Below are positions 1 to 8,246 of a stretch of DNA of 64,000 nucleotides, piece by piece. Origin of the DNA: Paraniabella defluvii (lineage in GTDB: Bacteria; Bacteroidota; Bacteroidia; Chitinophagales; Chitinophagaceae); the NCBI GenBank assembly GCA_019316985.1, contig CP079215.1, positions 1,612,001-1,676,000 of the forward strand. The letters run 5' to 3'. The notes under the pieces were generated by a model that saw nothing but the letters and a program-made list of their open reading frames with translations, had not been told where the DNA came from and searched no databases. Every line of letters begins with the position of its first letter. The first letter of the stretch is position 1. The position numbers and the translations under genes were made by a program.

Positions 1-2
1 AC

Positions 3-404
3 CAAAGGGCGCTTAGCGTGGATGAGGAAATGAAGCGCGTAGTTATTGCGCTAAGGTGCTATGAAATTGACTACGAGGGCAACCGCATACAAGGCGAAGT
101 AAACAAAGAATACCAGCGTATGTTGGTAGCAGACAACCAAACAGGTGTAGACCCGGCCACCGGCGATTATGTGCAGCCACTGCCTGCCTTAGTAGATGGT
201 AGTAGCTACCCAACAGATATAGTACTGCTAGGTGGAAAGATGTATCCGGCTGGAACTATTGGTGAGTTTGACTATTTCAATAATATACAGCAGCATGTAC
301 CTGTTATTATTGAGCAGTTGAAAATAGCGGTGCTGACAAAGAACAGAAATCGCCTAATGCCTGATGGCTTGCTGGCTGAGCCTGAACCCGAAACAGAGGA
401 ATAA
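3..404 (+). CDS. Phage-associated hypothetical protein, 5' end possibly cut by the window
   Basis: I do not recognise a family. The reading frame is open from base 3; the first possible start in the window is a GTG at 18, which would give 128 residues, but the true start may lie upstream. The protein is soluble-looking, with no signal peptide or membrane segment, and ends in an acidic tail rich in Glu and Pro. Its stop codon overlaps the start of the DUF1353 gene (TAATG), so the two are probably translationally coupled in the phage late operon. A structural or accessory virion role would fit the position but cannot be shown. Confidence 0.55.
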   Translation, partial: QRALSVDEEMKRVVIALRCYEIDYEGNRIQGEVNKEYQRMLVADNQTGVDPATGDYVQPLPALVDGSSYPTDIVLLGGKMYPAGTIGEFDYFNNIQQHVPVIIEQLKIAVLTKNRNRLMPDGLLAEPEPETEE

Positions 405-849
405 TGCTGACAGTTGAAAACATACTTGAACGGGCGAAGGCTAACGCACTATACGTAGATACGCCTTGTTTTTCGCGAAATGGCAAGTACCGTATGCTTA
501 AAAGTAATGTTTGCTTTTTGCTTACCAATGGCGCACGGTTAGAGGTTGCGGCTGGCATGTATTGGGATGAAAACAGCATACCTTATATATTTCAGTGGGC
601 CTTTTCCAAAAGCGGCATGTACGCAGCAGCTGCGTTGGTGCATGATGCGCTTTACTTTGATACCAGTACCACCCAGCGTTTTGCGGATGATGAATTTAAA
701 AGTGGATGCAGGCGCTGGGTGTGAGTACCTGGCAGGTATGGTTTAGGTATTGGGCTGTAAGGCTGTTTGGTGGCCTGTATTGGAAAAAGAATATAAATCG
801 ACCAGGTGCGCGGTGTTTACACAATAGAAAACTGATTAAACTAATTTAA
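404..849 (+). CDS. DUF1353 family phage protein, frameshifted
   Basis: The central part carries the DUF1353 signature: a Trp-Asp-x-Asn-Ser-Ile-Pro stretch followed by ALVHDALYF, then an Ala-Asp pair. The first frame stops at 724 just after ADDEF. Reading on from about 700 in the next frame gives a natural C-terminus (ALGVSTWQVWFRYWAVRLFG) that ends at 849, directly before the next ATG. One A appears to be missing from the run at 698-701. Reconstructed length is about 148 residues. DUF1353 proteins are common in tailed-phage late regions and their function is not established. Family assignment is good; the frameshift is probably a sequence error. Confidence 0.7.
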
Positions 850-1221
850 ATGCCAGAAGATATAAAAAACATATTGCCTGTTGAGAACATCAACCCACAG
901 GAGGCGGTAACAACACTTAGCAAAGACAAAACCGGCGCTTATAGCGTGGTTTTCATTGTTGTGGTGCTGGTGTTGATTGCCTTTATTGTGTACCTGGCAT
1001 TAAACAGTAACCCTCAATGCGGAGAAGAAAAGGCCGCGTTGAGAGCTGATAACGCCGTTTTGCAAAAACGTATTATGTACCTGGAGCAAAACAGGGACCA
1101 TGAGCGCCAGCAAAAGGAACTGTTGCAAGACAGCGTAAGGAAGTACCAACTGATAGAGCAGTTTAATGCTACCATTGGAGAGAAACAAATCATTTTAGAA
1201 ACTAAAAACCCACACAAATGA
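850..1221 (+). CDS. Phage membrane protein with coiled coil (inner-membrane spanin-like)
   Basis: The protein has 123 residues. A cytoplasmic N-terminus of about 30 residues is followed by one very hydrophobic segment (residues about 32-52) and then a long polar, heptad-like region with many Glu, Lys and Gln that should form a coiled coil. This layout, directly before a lipoprotein gene (overlap ATGA at 1218-1221) and an amidase gene, resembles an i-spanin that works with an outer-membrane partner in the last step of host lysis. I see no sequence family, so the role is inferred from topology and position. Confidence 0.55.
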   Translation: MPEDIKNILPVENINPQEAVTTLSKDKTGAYSVVFIVVVLVLIAFIVYLALNSNPQCGEEKAALRADNAVLQKRIMYLEQNRDHERQQKELLQDSVRKYQLIEQFNATIGEKQIILETKNPHK

Positions 1222-1919
1222 AAAAGCTAATTGTATTATCAATACTGGTGGCTTTGGCCGCTTTGAATAGCTGCCATATCAAACGTAAAGTGCAAAAAAG
1301 CACTATGGTTGTGGATAGCGTGCGAGTGATCGCCAACACCAACATTGCTAAGCAGGAAAGCAGGGATAGCTTTACTAACAATGCCACAGCTAATATATAC
1401 AAGTATTTTAACGAGCTGGAGTTTACCGCTGATAAGATTATAAAGCGAGAGGAAAGCCCGGAAGATTTAAGGTTTGTATTGAATGTTGACGGCCTAAAGG
1501 TAACCGGCGATAGCGCTAAAGCAGTAGATATTAATACTGGTACTGAAGCTACGTTTTACCGCACCAATAGCGGTGAAATGGCCGTGAATATAAAGCCGAA
1601 AAAGGGCACCAGTAAAACGTATGAGTTGACCAATGTGCGACTTAAAACAAAGCAGGGATTAGATACCAGCAAAACAGAGCAAGCCACTACCGGGGTTAGC
1701 GCCAATAAAGCCGAACATTCCATTTCCACAAAGGATAGTACAATAAAGAAGGCCAGCACCACCACGCGCCAGGTTGATGTACAAAAGGATTTTGGGTTGC
1801 TTAAAACTATAGGCCTGCTGGTTGTGGGTGTTTTGCTGTTGCGCCTGCTGGTGTATGTTTTTAGAAATGCCTATCCCTGGGTGGGGGCAGTAAACAAATT
1901 TTTATCATTTAAAAAGTAA
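1218..1919 (+). CDS. Phage lipoprotein with C-terminal membrane segment (lysis module)
   Basis: The 233-residue product begins with a signal sequence and the lipobox ALNSC, so Cys20 is a likely lipidation site. The middle (about 30-190) is polar, rich in Thr, Lys and Ser, without a recognised domain. A second hydrophobic stretch lies at about 197-216. The start overlaps the stop of the preceding coiled-coil membrane gene and the amidase gene follows 3 bp later, so the three form one lysis cassette. An outer-membrane spanin role is plausible, but the C-terminal hydrophobic segment is unusual for that and leaves the topology uncertain. Confidence 0.55.
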   Translation: MKKLIVLSILVALAALNSCHIKRKVQKSTMVVDSVRVIANTNIAKQESRDSFTNNATANIYKYFNELEFTADKIIKREESPEDLRFVLNVDGLKVTGDSAKAVDINTGTEATFYRTNSGEMAVNIKPKKGTSKTYELTNVRLKTKQGLDTSKTEQATTGVSANKAEHSISTKDSTIKKASTTTRQVDVQKDFGLLKTIGLLVVGVLLLRLLVYVFRNAYPWVGAVNKFLSFKK

Positions 1920-1922
1920 GCC

Positions 1923-2332
1923 GTGAGACAAATTAAATACATAGTAATACACTGCACTGCTACGCCGCAGACCACAACTGTAAAGAGCATACAGAACTAT
2001 TGGCGTAATAATTTGGGTTGGAAAATGCCGGGATATCATTACATCGTGAACCCGAACGGAACCGTTATAAGCCTTTTGCCTATCGACCAGGTAAGCAACG
2101 GGGTTGCCGGGTATAACAGCAACTCCATACATATATCCTACATTGGCGGGGTTGGCGCTGGTGGCGTGCCGGTAGACAATAGGACTGACTGGCAAAAACG
2201 GCTATTCTGCAACTACTACGGGAGTTGCGTAAAAAGTTCCCTAACGCCGTTATTCAGGGGCACAGGGATTTCCCAAACGTTCATAAGGCGTGCCCCAGCT
2301 TTGACGCTAAGGCGGAATATAAGGGCATATAA
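1923..2332 (+). CDS. N-acetylmuramoyl-L-alanine amidase (endolysin), frameshifted
   Basis: This is an Amidase_2/T7-lysozyme-like enzyme that cleaves the amide bond between MurNAc and L-Ala in peptidoglycan. The N-terminus shows YIVIHCTATP with the first zinc-binding His and GYHYIV with its partner region. The frame is lost near 2190. In the next frame the expected end is present: LLRELRKKFPNAVIQGHRDF, then a conserved CPSFDAK block that carries the last zinc ligand, ending at 2332. Total length is about 136 residues, normal for this family. No signal peptide, so release depends on other lysis proteins. A strong terminator follows. Confidence 0.8.
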
Positions 2333-2353
2333 ATAGTTTCATTAGTAGTAAGT

Positions 2354-2386
2354 AGCCGGGTGTGTTTACACCTGGCTTTTTTTTTT
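2354..2386 (+). terminator. Rho-independent terminator after the lysis cassette
   Basis: A 10-bp stem (AGCCGGGTGT with ACACCTGGCT, one G-U pair) and a 4-base loop are followed by ten T. It lies 22 bp after the amidase stop and should end the phage late transcript. Confidence 0.85.
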
Positions 2387-2448
2387 GAGAATACGGGAAA
2401 CCGTAAAACTGATATTTTTAAGTGTGTTTATTGCGCAAAAATTATTTA

Positions 2449-2700
2449 ATGACACTAAACACTTGTTTTATGCAAAACCTTTCTTTTTTGCGTGAACGTA
2501 AAAGCGAAAAGCAGGCAGATACCGCTACGGCTTTGGGGCTGAGCCGCTCCACCTATGCCAATTATGAGGCTGGGCACAACCTGCCTAAAGCGGATGTACT
2601 GCTAAAAATTATTTCGCATTTTGGTGTGCCCTTTGAAATAATAATGACTGAGGACCTACGAAAAAAATGTAAAAAATATTTTGATAAAAGTATTACCTAA
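2449..2700 (+). CDS. XRE-family helix-turn-helix regulator
   Basis: The small protein (83 residues from ATG 2449, or 76 from ATG 2470, the start most homologues would use) consists almost entirely of one HTH_3 domain. The recognition region reads TATALGLSRSTYANYEAGHN, followed by the conserved Pro-Lys-x-Asp and the ISHFGVPFEIIM helix. Such proteins bind operator DNA and often act as phage repressors or control proteins. It sits alone between two terminators, downstream of the lysis genes. No Shine-Dalgarno sequence is visible. Which operator it binds cannot be told. Confidence 0.75.
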   Translation: MTLNTCFMQNLSFLRERKSEKQADTATALGLSRSTYANYEAGHNLPKADVLLKIISHFGVPFEIIMTEDLRKKCKKYFDKSIT

Positions 2701-2714
2701 ATCAAAACATTCCT

Positions 2715-2722
2715 TATCTTTG
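2715..2722 (+). promoter_or_regulatory. Bacteroidota -7 promoter box
   Basis: TATCTTTG matches the TAnnTTTG box of Bacteroidota housekeeping promoters. It lies 49 bp upstream of the ATG at 2771; a GGAGG/CCTCC inverted repeat (2739-2755) falls within the would-be leader. Confidence 0.5.
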
Positions 2723-2770
2723 ATGTATTAAATAACCCGGAGGCTAGTCACCTCCACAAAACAAAAACAA

Positions 2771-2992
2771 ATGGAAGATGTAAAAGGAAAAATTGCAATC
2801 GTTTATCTGCCCAACGGCACACAACGAATGTTTACAACCTCTAAAAATGTATCCGATTCTGATTCAAATTACTTTCTTGTTGATAAAATAGTAAGCGAGC
2901 CAGAAATGATAAGCATCGGTTACAGGGATGGGAAAACGATAGAAGGCGAATCATTTGTAAGGATGCCTTATATCCTTCAGATGTGGAAGTAA
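2771..2992 (+). CDS. Small hypothetical protein (73 aa)
   Basis: Not recognised. The product is a soluble, mixed alpha/beta-looking protein of 73 residues without signal peptide or Cys pairs. It is a single-gene unit: it has its own promoter box at 2715 and is followed 14 bp later by a compact terminator hairpin. Isolated small genes with private promoters and terminators at the edge of a prophage are often accessory genes expressed in the lysogen, but nothing in the sequence gives the function. Confidence 0.55.
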   Translation: MEDVKGKIAIVYLPNGTQRMFTTSKNVSDSDSNYFLVDKIVSEPEMISIGYRDGKTIEGESFVRMPYILQMWK

Positions 2993-3006
2993 ATTAAAAC
3001 CAAAGG

Positions 3007-3029
3007 CCCCGGCGAATGCCGGGGTTATT
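3007..3029 (+). terminator. Terminator hairpin
   Basis: CCCCGGC and GCCGGGG form a 7-bp perfect GC stem with a GAAT loop, followed by TTATT. It closes the 2771-2992 gene. Confidence 0.7.
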
Positions 3030-3042
3030 AAAAACTACTACA

Positions 3043-3201
3043 ATGAACACAGATAATAGAGCCTTTAAAGCCATTAGTAACAACATACCACAAACAGTTA
3101 GGACAATTAAGAGAATGAAAAGGGATAGATATATTAAAAGGGCCTTGTTGTTAATCTTATTGGCTGGTGCTGTTGTATCGATCATCTTTGTTATAAAATA
3201 A
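3043..3201 (+). CDS. Tiny basic membrane protein (52 aa)
   Basis: ATG at 3043 gives 52 residues. The N-terminal half is polar and strongly basic (RTIKRMKRDRYIKR), and the C-terminal third is one hydrophobic segment (ALLLILLAGAVVSIIFVI) ending in a single Lys. It would sit as a one-pass inner-membrane protein with its basic part in the cytoplasm. It lies between two terminator hairpins, so it is a separate unit. The frame is open upstream to 3016, but that part would overlap the previous terminator. Function unknown. Confidence 0.5.
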   Translation: MNTDNRAFKAISNNIPQTVRTIKRMKRDRYIKRALLLILLAGAVVSIIFVIK

Positions 3202-3205
3202 AAAC

Positions 3206-3229
3206 GGCCCGGTAGTCTGCCGGGCCTTA
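3206..3229 (+). terminator. Terminator hairpin
   Basis: GGCCCGG and CCGGGCC form a 7-bp stem around a 7-base loop, starting 5 bp after the stop of the 52-residue membrane protein. Confidence 0.65.
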
Positions 3230-3278
3230 TTAAATAACCGGTCAAAAACAATTGGCCGATAATGCAAAAATAAACTTT

Positions 3279-3478
3279 ATGGATTTAAAAAAGGAGAACA
3301 GAGGCGGTGCCAGGCAAGGAGCTGGCCGTAAAAGCCGGGAGGATTTAGGGTTGGAACCCTGGTAACAACCTCCGTAAAGGTGGAACAGACGGTAATAGAT
3401 GCCTGCATATCGACACACGGCAGCTTAGCAAATGCGCTCAGGTATGCCGCAAAAAGCAAGAAGAAGCCGCTTAAATAG
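3279..3478 (+). CDS. Small basic phage protein with GGARQGAGRK motif, frameshifted
   Basis: The start ATG at 3279 gives MDLKKENRGGARQGAGRK, an N-terminal motif common in small phage and mobile-element proteins of Bacteroidota. The frame stops at about 3365, but the next frame carries on directly (VTTSVKVEQTVIDACISTHG and so on to a Lys-rich end) and stops at 3478. The reconstructed protein has about 66 residues. Its second half resembles a ribbon-helix-helix or short helical DNA-binding fold, but that is a guess. A terminator overlaps the stop codon. It is the last gene before the element end. Confidence 0.55.
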
Positions 3479-3488
3479 CGGCTTTTGT
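3464..3488 (+). terminator. Terminator hairpin overlapping a stop codon
   Basis: AAGCCGCT and AGCGGCTT form an 8-bp stem, followed by TTTGTTT. The TAG stop of the 3279 gene lies at the edge of the loop. Confidence 0.7.
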
Positions 3489-3501
3489 TTACCTTGAAAA
3501 T

Positions 3502-3533
3502 TGCAACGATTCATTTTTTTTTGTGCAACGATT
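3502..3533. repeat. Paired TGCAACGATT repeats at the prophage edge
   Basis: TGCAACGATT occurs at 3502-3511 and again at 3524-3533, in the same direction and 22 bp apart (two helical turns). Both copies are followed by A/T-rich sequence. They lie immediately outside the point where the pectin methylesterase frame loses homology. Repeated sites at such spacing at the end of an element are typical of transposase or recombinase binding sites. Confidence 0.55.
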
Positions 3534-3544
3534 GAATTTTGCGC

Positions 3545-4231
3545 TTTTACTTTTGCCGGGTGTTGTACTGGCTGCAGTAATATAAGAGTTGGTCTTTTCT
3601 TTGATGGTACAATTCTGGAAAACTGCGGTAGAAGGGCCGAAAATAAAGTCGGTAGTGCCTTCTATATAACAATCTGCAAACAGCTGTCTCGATGTTTCCC
3701 CGCACTGAATATCGTATCCTGGTCGCCAATAAATTTGCAGTTCTTAAAAACCGCTTTATCAGCATCCACATATAAAGCCACAGCCTGCCCCACGCGGCCT
3801 GCATTATTGGCGAAAGTGATATTTTGCGCCATAAACCGGTTGCCCGATATTTTCGCAGTAAAGGAAGTAAAAGTGGTCAGTTTTCCCCTGCCTGAATAAT
3901 CGTTAAAAGTGATGATTGTTTTATCAACATCTTCGCCGATAAAAGTTACATCGGTATTGTTGGCGGGTAGCTCTATCTTTTCATTATATACCCCGTTTTT
4001 GATGTACAGCGTAATGGGAGCCAGCGGATATACCCGCATGGCGTCAATAGCCTCCTGTATATATTTATAGTCGCCACTTCCATCTTTGGCAACGGTAAAA
4101 ATGTATTTATACTTATCCGCATTACCGGTTTGCGCTTGAATGGTTATTACCGATGCCAATATTACAACCCATAGTAAAAGTATCCTAATTGGTGCCGTGT
4201 ATATTATAGTCCATTCAGACCTAACCGGCAT
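3545..4231 (-). pseudogene. Pectin methylesterase (CE8), truncated by the prophage and frameshifted
   Basis: The family removes methyl esters from homogalacturonan. After a signal peptide (about residues 16-34), the right-handed beta-helix signatures appear: the DGSGDYKYIQEAI start block, GQAVAL with the conserved Gln, GDQDTIFS, and DFIFG with the catalytic Asp. The frame shifts near 3690. After the block ITAASTTPGK the homology stops at about 3545 and the frame runs into prophage DNA. The C-terminal quarter, including the LGRPW arginine motif needed for catalysis, is missing. The truncation is therefore real damage, unlike the simple frameshifts elsewhere. It is the last gene of the pectin locus. 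Confidence 0.85.
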
Positions 4232-4352
4232 ACTAAGCGCAGGGGAGGCATGGAGCCTTTAGTCTTAAACACTATCATAATTAAAATTTCTTTTTAAAGA
4301 GGACATCGATATAATTTGAGGTGGGTCCAAACCATGGATCAAACACGCATTG

Positions 4353-5101
4353 CTAATTAGCTACAGGGTTCTTAATCCTGGCCGCCAGTTCCGGCACGAG
4401 CGTACGAATATCTTTTAAAACGATCTGGGCGATCTTCCTGGCCCCCAATTCGCTGAAGTGCGTATCGTCTGCCTTACCTGTTGGATAGTTAGGGTGCTCG
4501 CCTGGCTGCAGGTGCACGAATAAAAGTTTAGATGCTTCTACACCCAATTGCTGATACAGGCGCTGAGCCTGAACATCTAAATCTATCAAGGGCGTTTTCT
4601 CCAGCGATGCCACGTCTCTTACAATTTGGGCATATACATCATGGGTGCCTACGATCTTGCCGGTACTATCAAATTTTCTACGTGCAACCGGAGTGAGCAA
4701 AACCGGCGTACCGCCTTTTAATCTTGTTTCTTTTACATACTGTACCAGGTTATTTTTAAACTCGGTTTCGGTTGTGGCCGACTTTTTCGTGGGTACTTCA
4801 TCGTTATGCCCGAACTGAATAAATACATAATCTCCTTTTTGGCATTCCTGCATGATCTTGCCCCACAGGCCTTCCCTTTTGAACGAAGAGGTACTACGCC
4901 CGTTTCTTGCCAGGTTGATCACCTGTACCGTAGTATCCCAGAAATATACAAAAGGCATGCCCCAGCCATTTTCAGGATAGGCCTTTACATCTTTTATCGA
5001 CATGGTGGAATCGCCTGCGAGAAAAATCTTTACTTTTTAGAGGGCAGCATAAATGCTGCAGTCAATACCAGGAGTAAAGGAAGGGTTATTTTTAGTTTCA
5101 T
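4353..5101 (-). CDS. Rhamnogalacturonan acetylesterase (CE12, SGNH hydrolase), frameshifted
   Basis: The enzyme removes acetyl groups from rhamnogalacturonan I. From ATG 5101 there is a signal peptide (MKLKITLPLLLVLTAAFMLP). Then a missing base near 5034 in an A-run shifts frame into the SGNH core: LAGDST with the nucleophile Ser, NGRS with the oxyanion Gly/Asn region, FGHNDE with the Asn, and DDTHFSELGA with the catalytic Asp-x-x-His. Total about 248 residues, normal for CE12. Its start lies just beyond the stop of the upstream PL10 lyase gene (5104), so the two are one operon. Secreted to the periplasm or beyond. Confidence 0.85.
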
Positions 5102-5103
5102 TG

Positions 5104-6271
5104 CTATTTAATTGCTGTACTGTGCTGGTTTATTTTTTTCACCCATTTTACATAGGCATCTAATGCCTTTTGGGGTGCGTAGGTATACCAGGCATACCCA
5201 TCGCGACGCTCCTGTCTACCTCTGCCAGCGAGTACACTACTTTGCTGTCACGATTACAAAACAGGGGGCGATGGGTTTTAATTCGTAAAAGCGCGTCCAG
5301 ATAGGTGGCGCCGTACTGTCTGTTTCAACCACCCGGTCGCTCTTAGAAACGCGAAAAGGCGTATCCATGGTTTCTGCTTTCACTGTTTTCACTACAGTAT
5401 TATAAATTCTGGAAGTTTCAAACCAGCGTATTGCCGCGTTAACGGCTTTGATCACCCGTTCATCGGGATGCTCGATACTCATGAGGAAAAATACAATTCC
5501 TACACTTTCGCCGTTGCAAATACTGGGCGGTTCAAATTTCCGGGCCCATACCGGTTGCAGGGTCATTTCATCGTATTGCTGGCACCAGGCGGTTAATAGG
5601 CCATTATCAATTATCTGTGTATTCAAAATACAATCAATTCCTCTTTTATACGCTGTTTGTAGTTTGCTTCTAAGACCAATGTCGATAAAATCATACAAGG
5701 GATCTTTTTCAGAAATGCTTTTCAGCAGGTCAACGATACCCGTCATGCCACCGTCATTAAAGGTAATATAGCGACTGTAGTTGTTTTCCAGGGGATAATA
5801 TTGCGGCCAGCCGCCATTAGCATATTGCGCTTCCAGGATGTAGTTTAATCCTCTTAAAGCAGCCGCTTTGTACTGCTCATCTTTTACCAATGCATAGGCT
5901 ATTGCCAATGCACGTATATGTGTATAGCAGGTTCCATTATCAAAAGTGGTATTCAATACATTTTTTTGTGCTGCTACAGCGCTCTTCTGCTCAGGAGTAA
6001 GTATTGCAAACACGTCATAATTCTTAGGCCAGCCTCCGTTAGCTTTTTGAAAAAGAAGAATATTATCCGCCACCTGCCTGATGTCGGCAGGCTGGTACCT
6101 GGGCCTGGCGGGGCTGGCATTGATCATATTTTTCTCATTAAATATACTGTACCAATGCCCTGCATTATCGGCAAAAGGCCTGGGATCAATTTCTTGGGGT
6201 ATCGACTGCTGGGCTTTTGCTATTAGGAATAGCGCAAGAACAACAGGCAAACAAACTATACGTTTTATCAT
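5104..6271 (-). CDS. Pectate lyase, PL10 family, frameshifted near the C-terminus
   Basis: The protein cuts polygalacturonate by beta-elimination. A signal peptide (to about residue 20) is followed by the (alpha/alpha)-toroid repeats of PL10, with the repeated NGGWPKNY and NGGWPQYYP motifs, [10 protein letters not shown] and a WCQQYDEMT block. The main frame stops at 5237, but other frames supply the conserved ending ([16 protein letters not shown], then [11 protein letters not shown]) down to a TAG at 5104, giving about 388 residues. Two single-base shifts are needed. Shares an operon with the acetylesterase and PL1 lyases. Family call is firm. Confidence 0.85.
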
Positions 6272-6299
6272 CAGATCAATATTTAGCCTGAACAGGTGG

Positions 6300-7693
6300 T
6301 CACAACGGCCTTTGCTTTACCAGACCATTGATGTACACTTCTATGTTTGTAAAATCTTTATCCAGTTTATATTCACTATTATCCGAAGCCTGCTTAGGGT
6401 TCAGGCCGTTTTTATTTCCCACTCATCGGGCATACCATCTTTATCTGTATCAACAGCAGCTTTTGTATATTGATACACCGGCCAGCCACCGGCTTCAGAC
6501 GCATCGTTAATAATGCCTTTTTCACCACGAACAGCCTTGTGCAATTTTGCCTCTGCTATTAACCTCTGATCCACTGCATCATACTTAGGTAAAGAAGCTC
6601 CTACGTTTTTAAGCACCAGCTGATACGCTTCAGGAGCCGGCTGTGTCAGCACCGGTTCACTAATAATAAAAGGTTTGGCTACAACAGCCTGCTTTTTATA
6701 CTCCCCTGGAAGCTCAGTCAAATCTATACCCAGTTCATTGTTGGCTGTAATCTTTTTATTGCCTTCCATTACATTACCATTTAGGTACCACTGTCCAAAA
6801 CCTTTGGCTTTTGCCTGGTTATAATTAGCTTTTACAAATTTCAACTCCTTTGATGTGGCCGGACCGGGAATATAATAGTTATTGATCATGTTAATAGCAG
6901 ACCTTCCGCCCGGGATATCCACTTCTCCGCCATAACAGGCATTAGCGCTTTTCCAGTTAAAAATCACATTATTCCTGTAATCTATCACAGCCAGCGTATC
7001 ATGGGCCCGGGCCCCGTTAAATCTTACAGTACGGCTATTTTGATTAGAGATAAGATTATGATGATAAGAAGCATATTGGCCACCCCATACACCGCCATAT
7101 GCTCTTAGTCCTTTATGGTGATTGGCGTTGTACAAACCTTCACTGATAATGCTCCATTGAACTGTAACATTCCGGGTGTCGTACATAGCAGCGCATTCTT
7201 CGTTGGCCCAGGTAAATGAACAGTGATCGACGATGATGTTCTGGCTGTTCTCCATATTAAATCCGTATACGCCATTGGCAATTTTTTTGCTCCCGGCCGG
7301 GAGCGGAGGTGTCTTATGATAATATTCCCCTTACGCCGGTTTTATCGCCTGCACAATTAATAATAAATGAATTTCCTTTTAAGCAAATACCATCACCCGG
7401 CGCCGTTTGGCCTGCAATAGTAATATTGGAGCGACTGATCTTTAAAGGAGACTTTAATTCAATGATCCCTGCCACCGAAAAGACAATCGTCAGCGGCTCC
7501 CCAGGTACTCCTTAAAAGCCTGGCGAAAACTACCGGGTCCGTCATCGTTCAAATTAGATACGATCGCCACTTTGCCCCCGCGACCGCCGGTTGCATACCT
7601 TCCAAAACCTTCAGCTCCCGGGAAGGCCGGAACCTGAGCTTTAACAGCTGCAGCTATAAATACACTAATTACGATATAAAAAAATCTCTTCAT
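6300..7693 (-). CDS. Pectate lyase, PL1-type, secreted, frameshifted
   Basis: Starts at 7693 with signal peptide [19 protein letters not shown]. The beta-helix region opens with [19 protein letters not shown], typical of Bacteroidota PL1 lyases, followed by [25 protein letters not shown] and [15 protein letters not shown]. Near the end lies a calcium-loop-like [12 protein letters not shown] and the closing [11 protein letters not shown]. Three or more frame changes (near 7490, 7260 and 6410) are needed; the reconstructed protein has about 460 residues. Its ATG overlaps the stop of the upstream PL1 remnant (ATGA at 7690-7693). It should cleave de-esterified pectin outside the cell. Confidence 0.85.
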
Positions 7694-8246
7694 TTTACAA
7701 GGCTGTTAATGTACATTTCAATATTCGTATAAGATTGATGAATGCTGTAAAGGGATGCATCGGCAGTATCCTTTGTATTAAGCTTGTTCTTCAGCTCCCA
7801 TTCATCCGGCATGCCATCTTTATCAGTATCCGATAGTGCCGGCATCTGTTTCAGAAACGGCCAGGCTCCTATCGTTTTTCCGTATGCTGTACCATGCGAA
7901 TATCCGCCCTGTATATCAATAAACCGTCCTGTTCTGTTGGCAACCTCGCCCATCACCCGCTGGTCCAGTGTATCCCGTTGTAAAAATATAGCCCCTGCAT
8001 ATTTCAATACATCTTTGTAAGCATCCTGTGCCTACTGCCCTTTAATTGCAACAACCGAAAAAGCAACGGCTGCAACCGCTAATTGCTTATCGCTTTCCGT
8101 TGCCGCTTTATCCGCATATATCTCCAGCAATTATTTTGAGTTGCCTCTTTATCCCCGTCGATATAATTTCCGGTTAATATGCACAACAACCTCAAGCCCA
8201 TATCTTTTATTTTATCAGATCGGTAAAAGGGCGCCATTTCAAACAT
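7690..8246 (-). pseudogene. Truncated PL1 pectate lyase remnant
   Basis: Only the C-terminal half of a PL1-type lyase is present. The ATG at 8246 (overlapping the previous gene's stop as TAATG) gives [17 protein letters not shown] and LTGNYIDGDKEATQNN, which match the region after the catalytic beta-helix core. A frameshift follows, then an in-frame TAG near 8032, then AQDAYKDVLKYAGAIFLQRD and the calcium-loop-like [12 protein letters not shown], ending in [11 protein letters not shown]. The signal peptide and about 200 N-terminal residues are missing altogether, so this is more than a sequencing artefact. Probably the leftover of a duplication or recombination between neighbouring lyase genes. 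Confidence 0.7.

Larger units (their letters stand above)
1..3540 (+). mobile_element. Right end of a prophage inserted in a pectin methylesterase gene
   Basis: All genes here read rightward and look phage-derived: a DUF1353 protein, a membrane/lipoprotein pair of spanin type, an amidase endolysin, an XRE regulator and several tiny genes each followed by a strong terminator. The segment ends at about 3540, where a leftward pectin methylesterase gene loses its homology. Near this edge the 10-mer TGCAACGATT occurs twice, 22 bp apart. Insertion into a catabolic gene and repeats at the end suggest a transposable (Mu-like) phage, but no transposase is in view and the left end lies outside the window. 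The phage origin is well supported; the Mu-like type is inference. Confidence 0.6.

Noticed and set aside
404..849. Programmed -1 frameshifting in the DUF1353 gene (TTTAAAAG)
   Set aside because: The zero-frame codons do not form a proper X-XXY-YYZ slippery site, and dozens of other genes carry equal breaks; missing base more likely.
3501..3899. A 132-codon rightward frame
   Set aside because: It is antisense to the pectin methylesterase, whose family motifs are clear.
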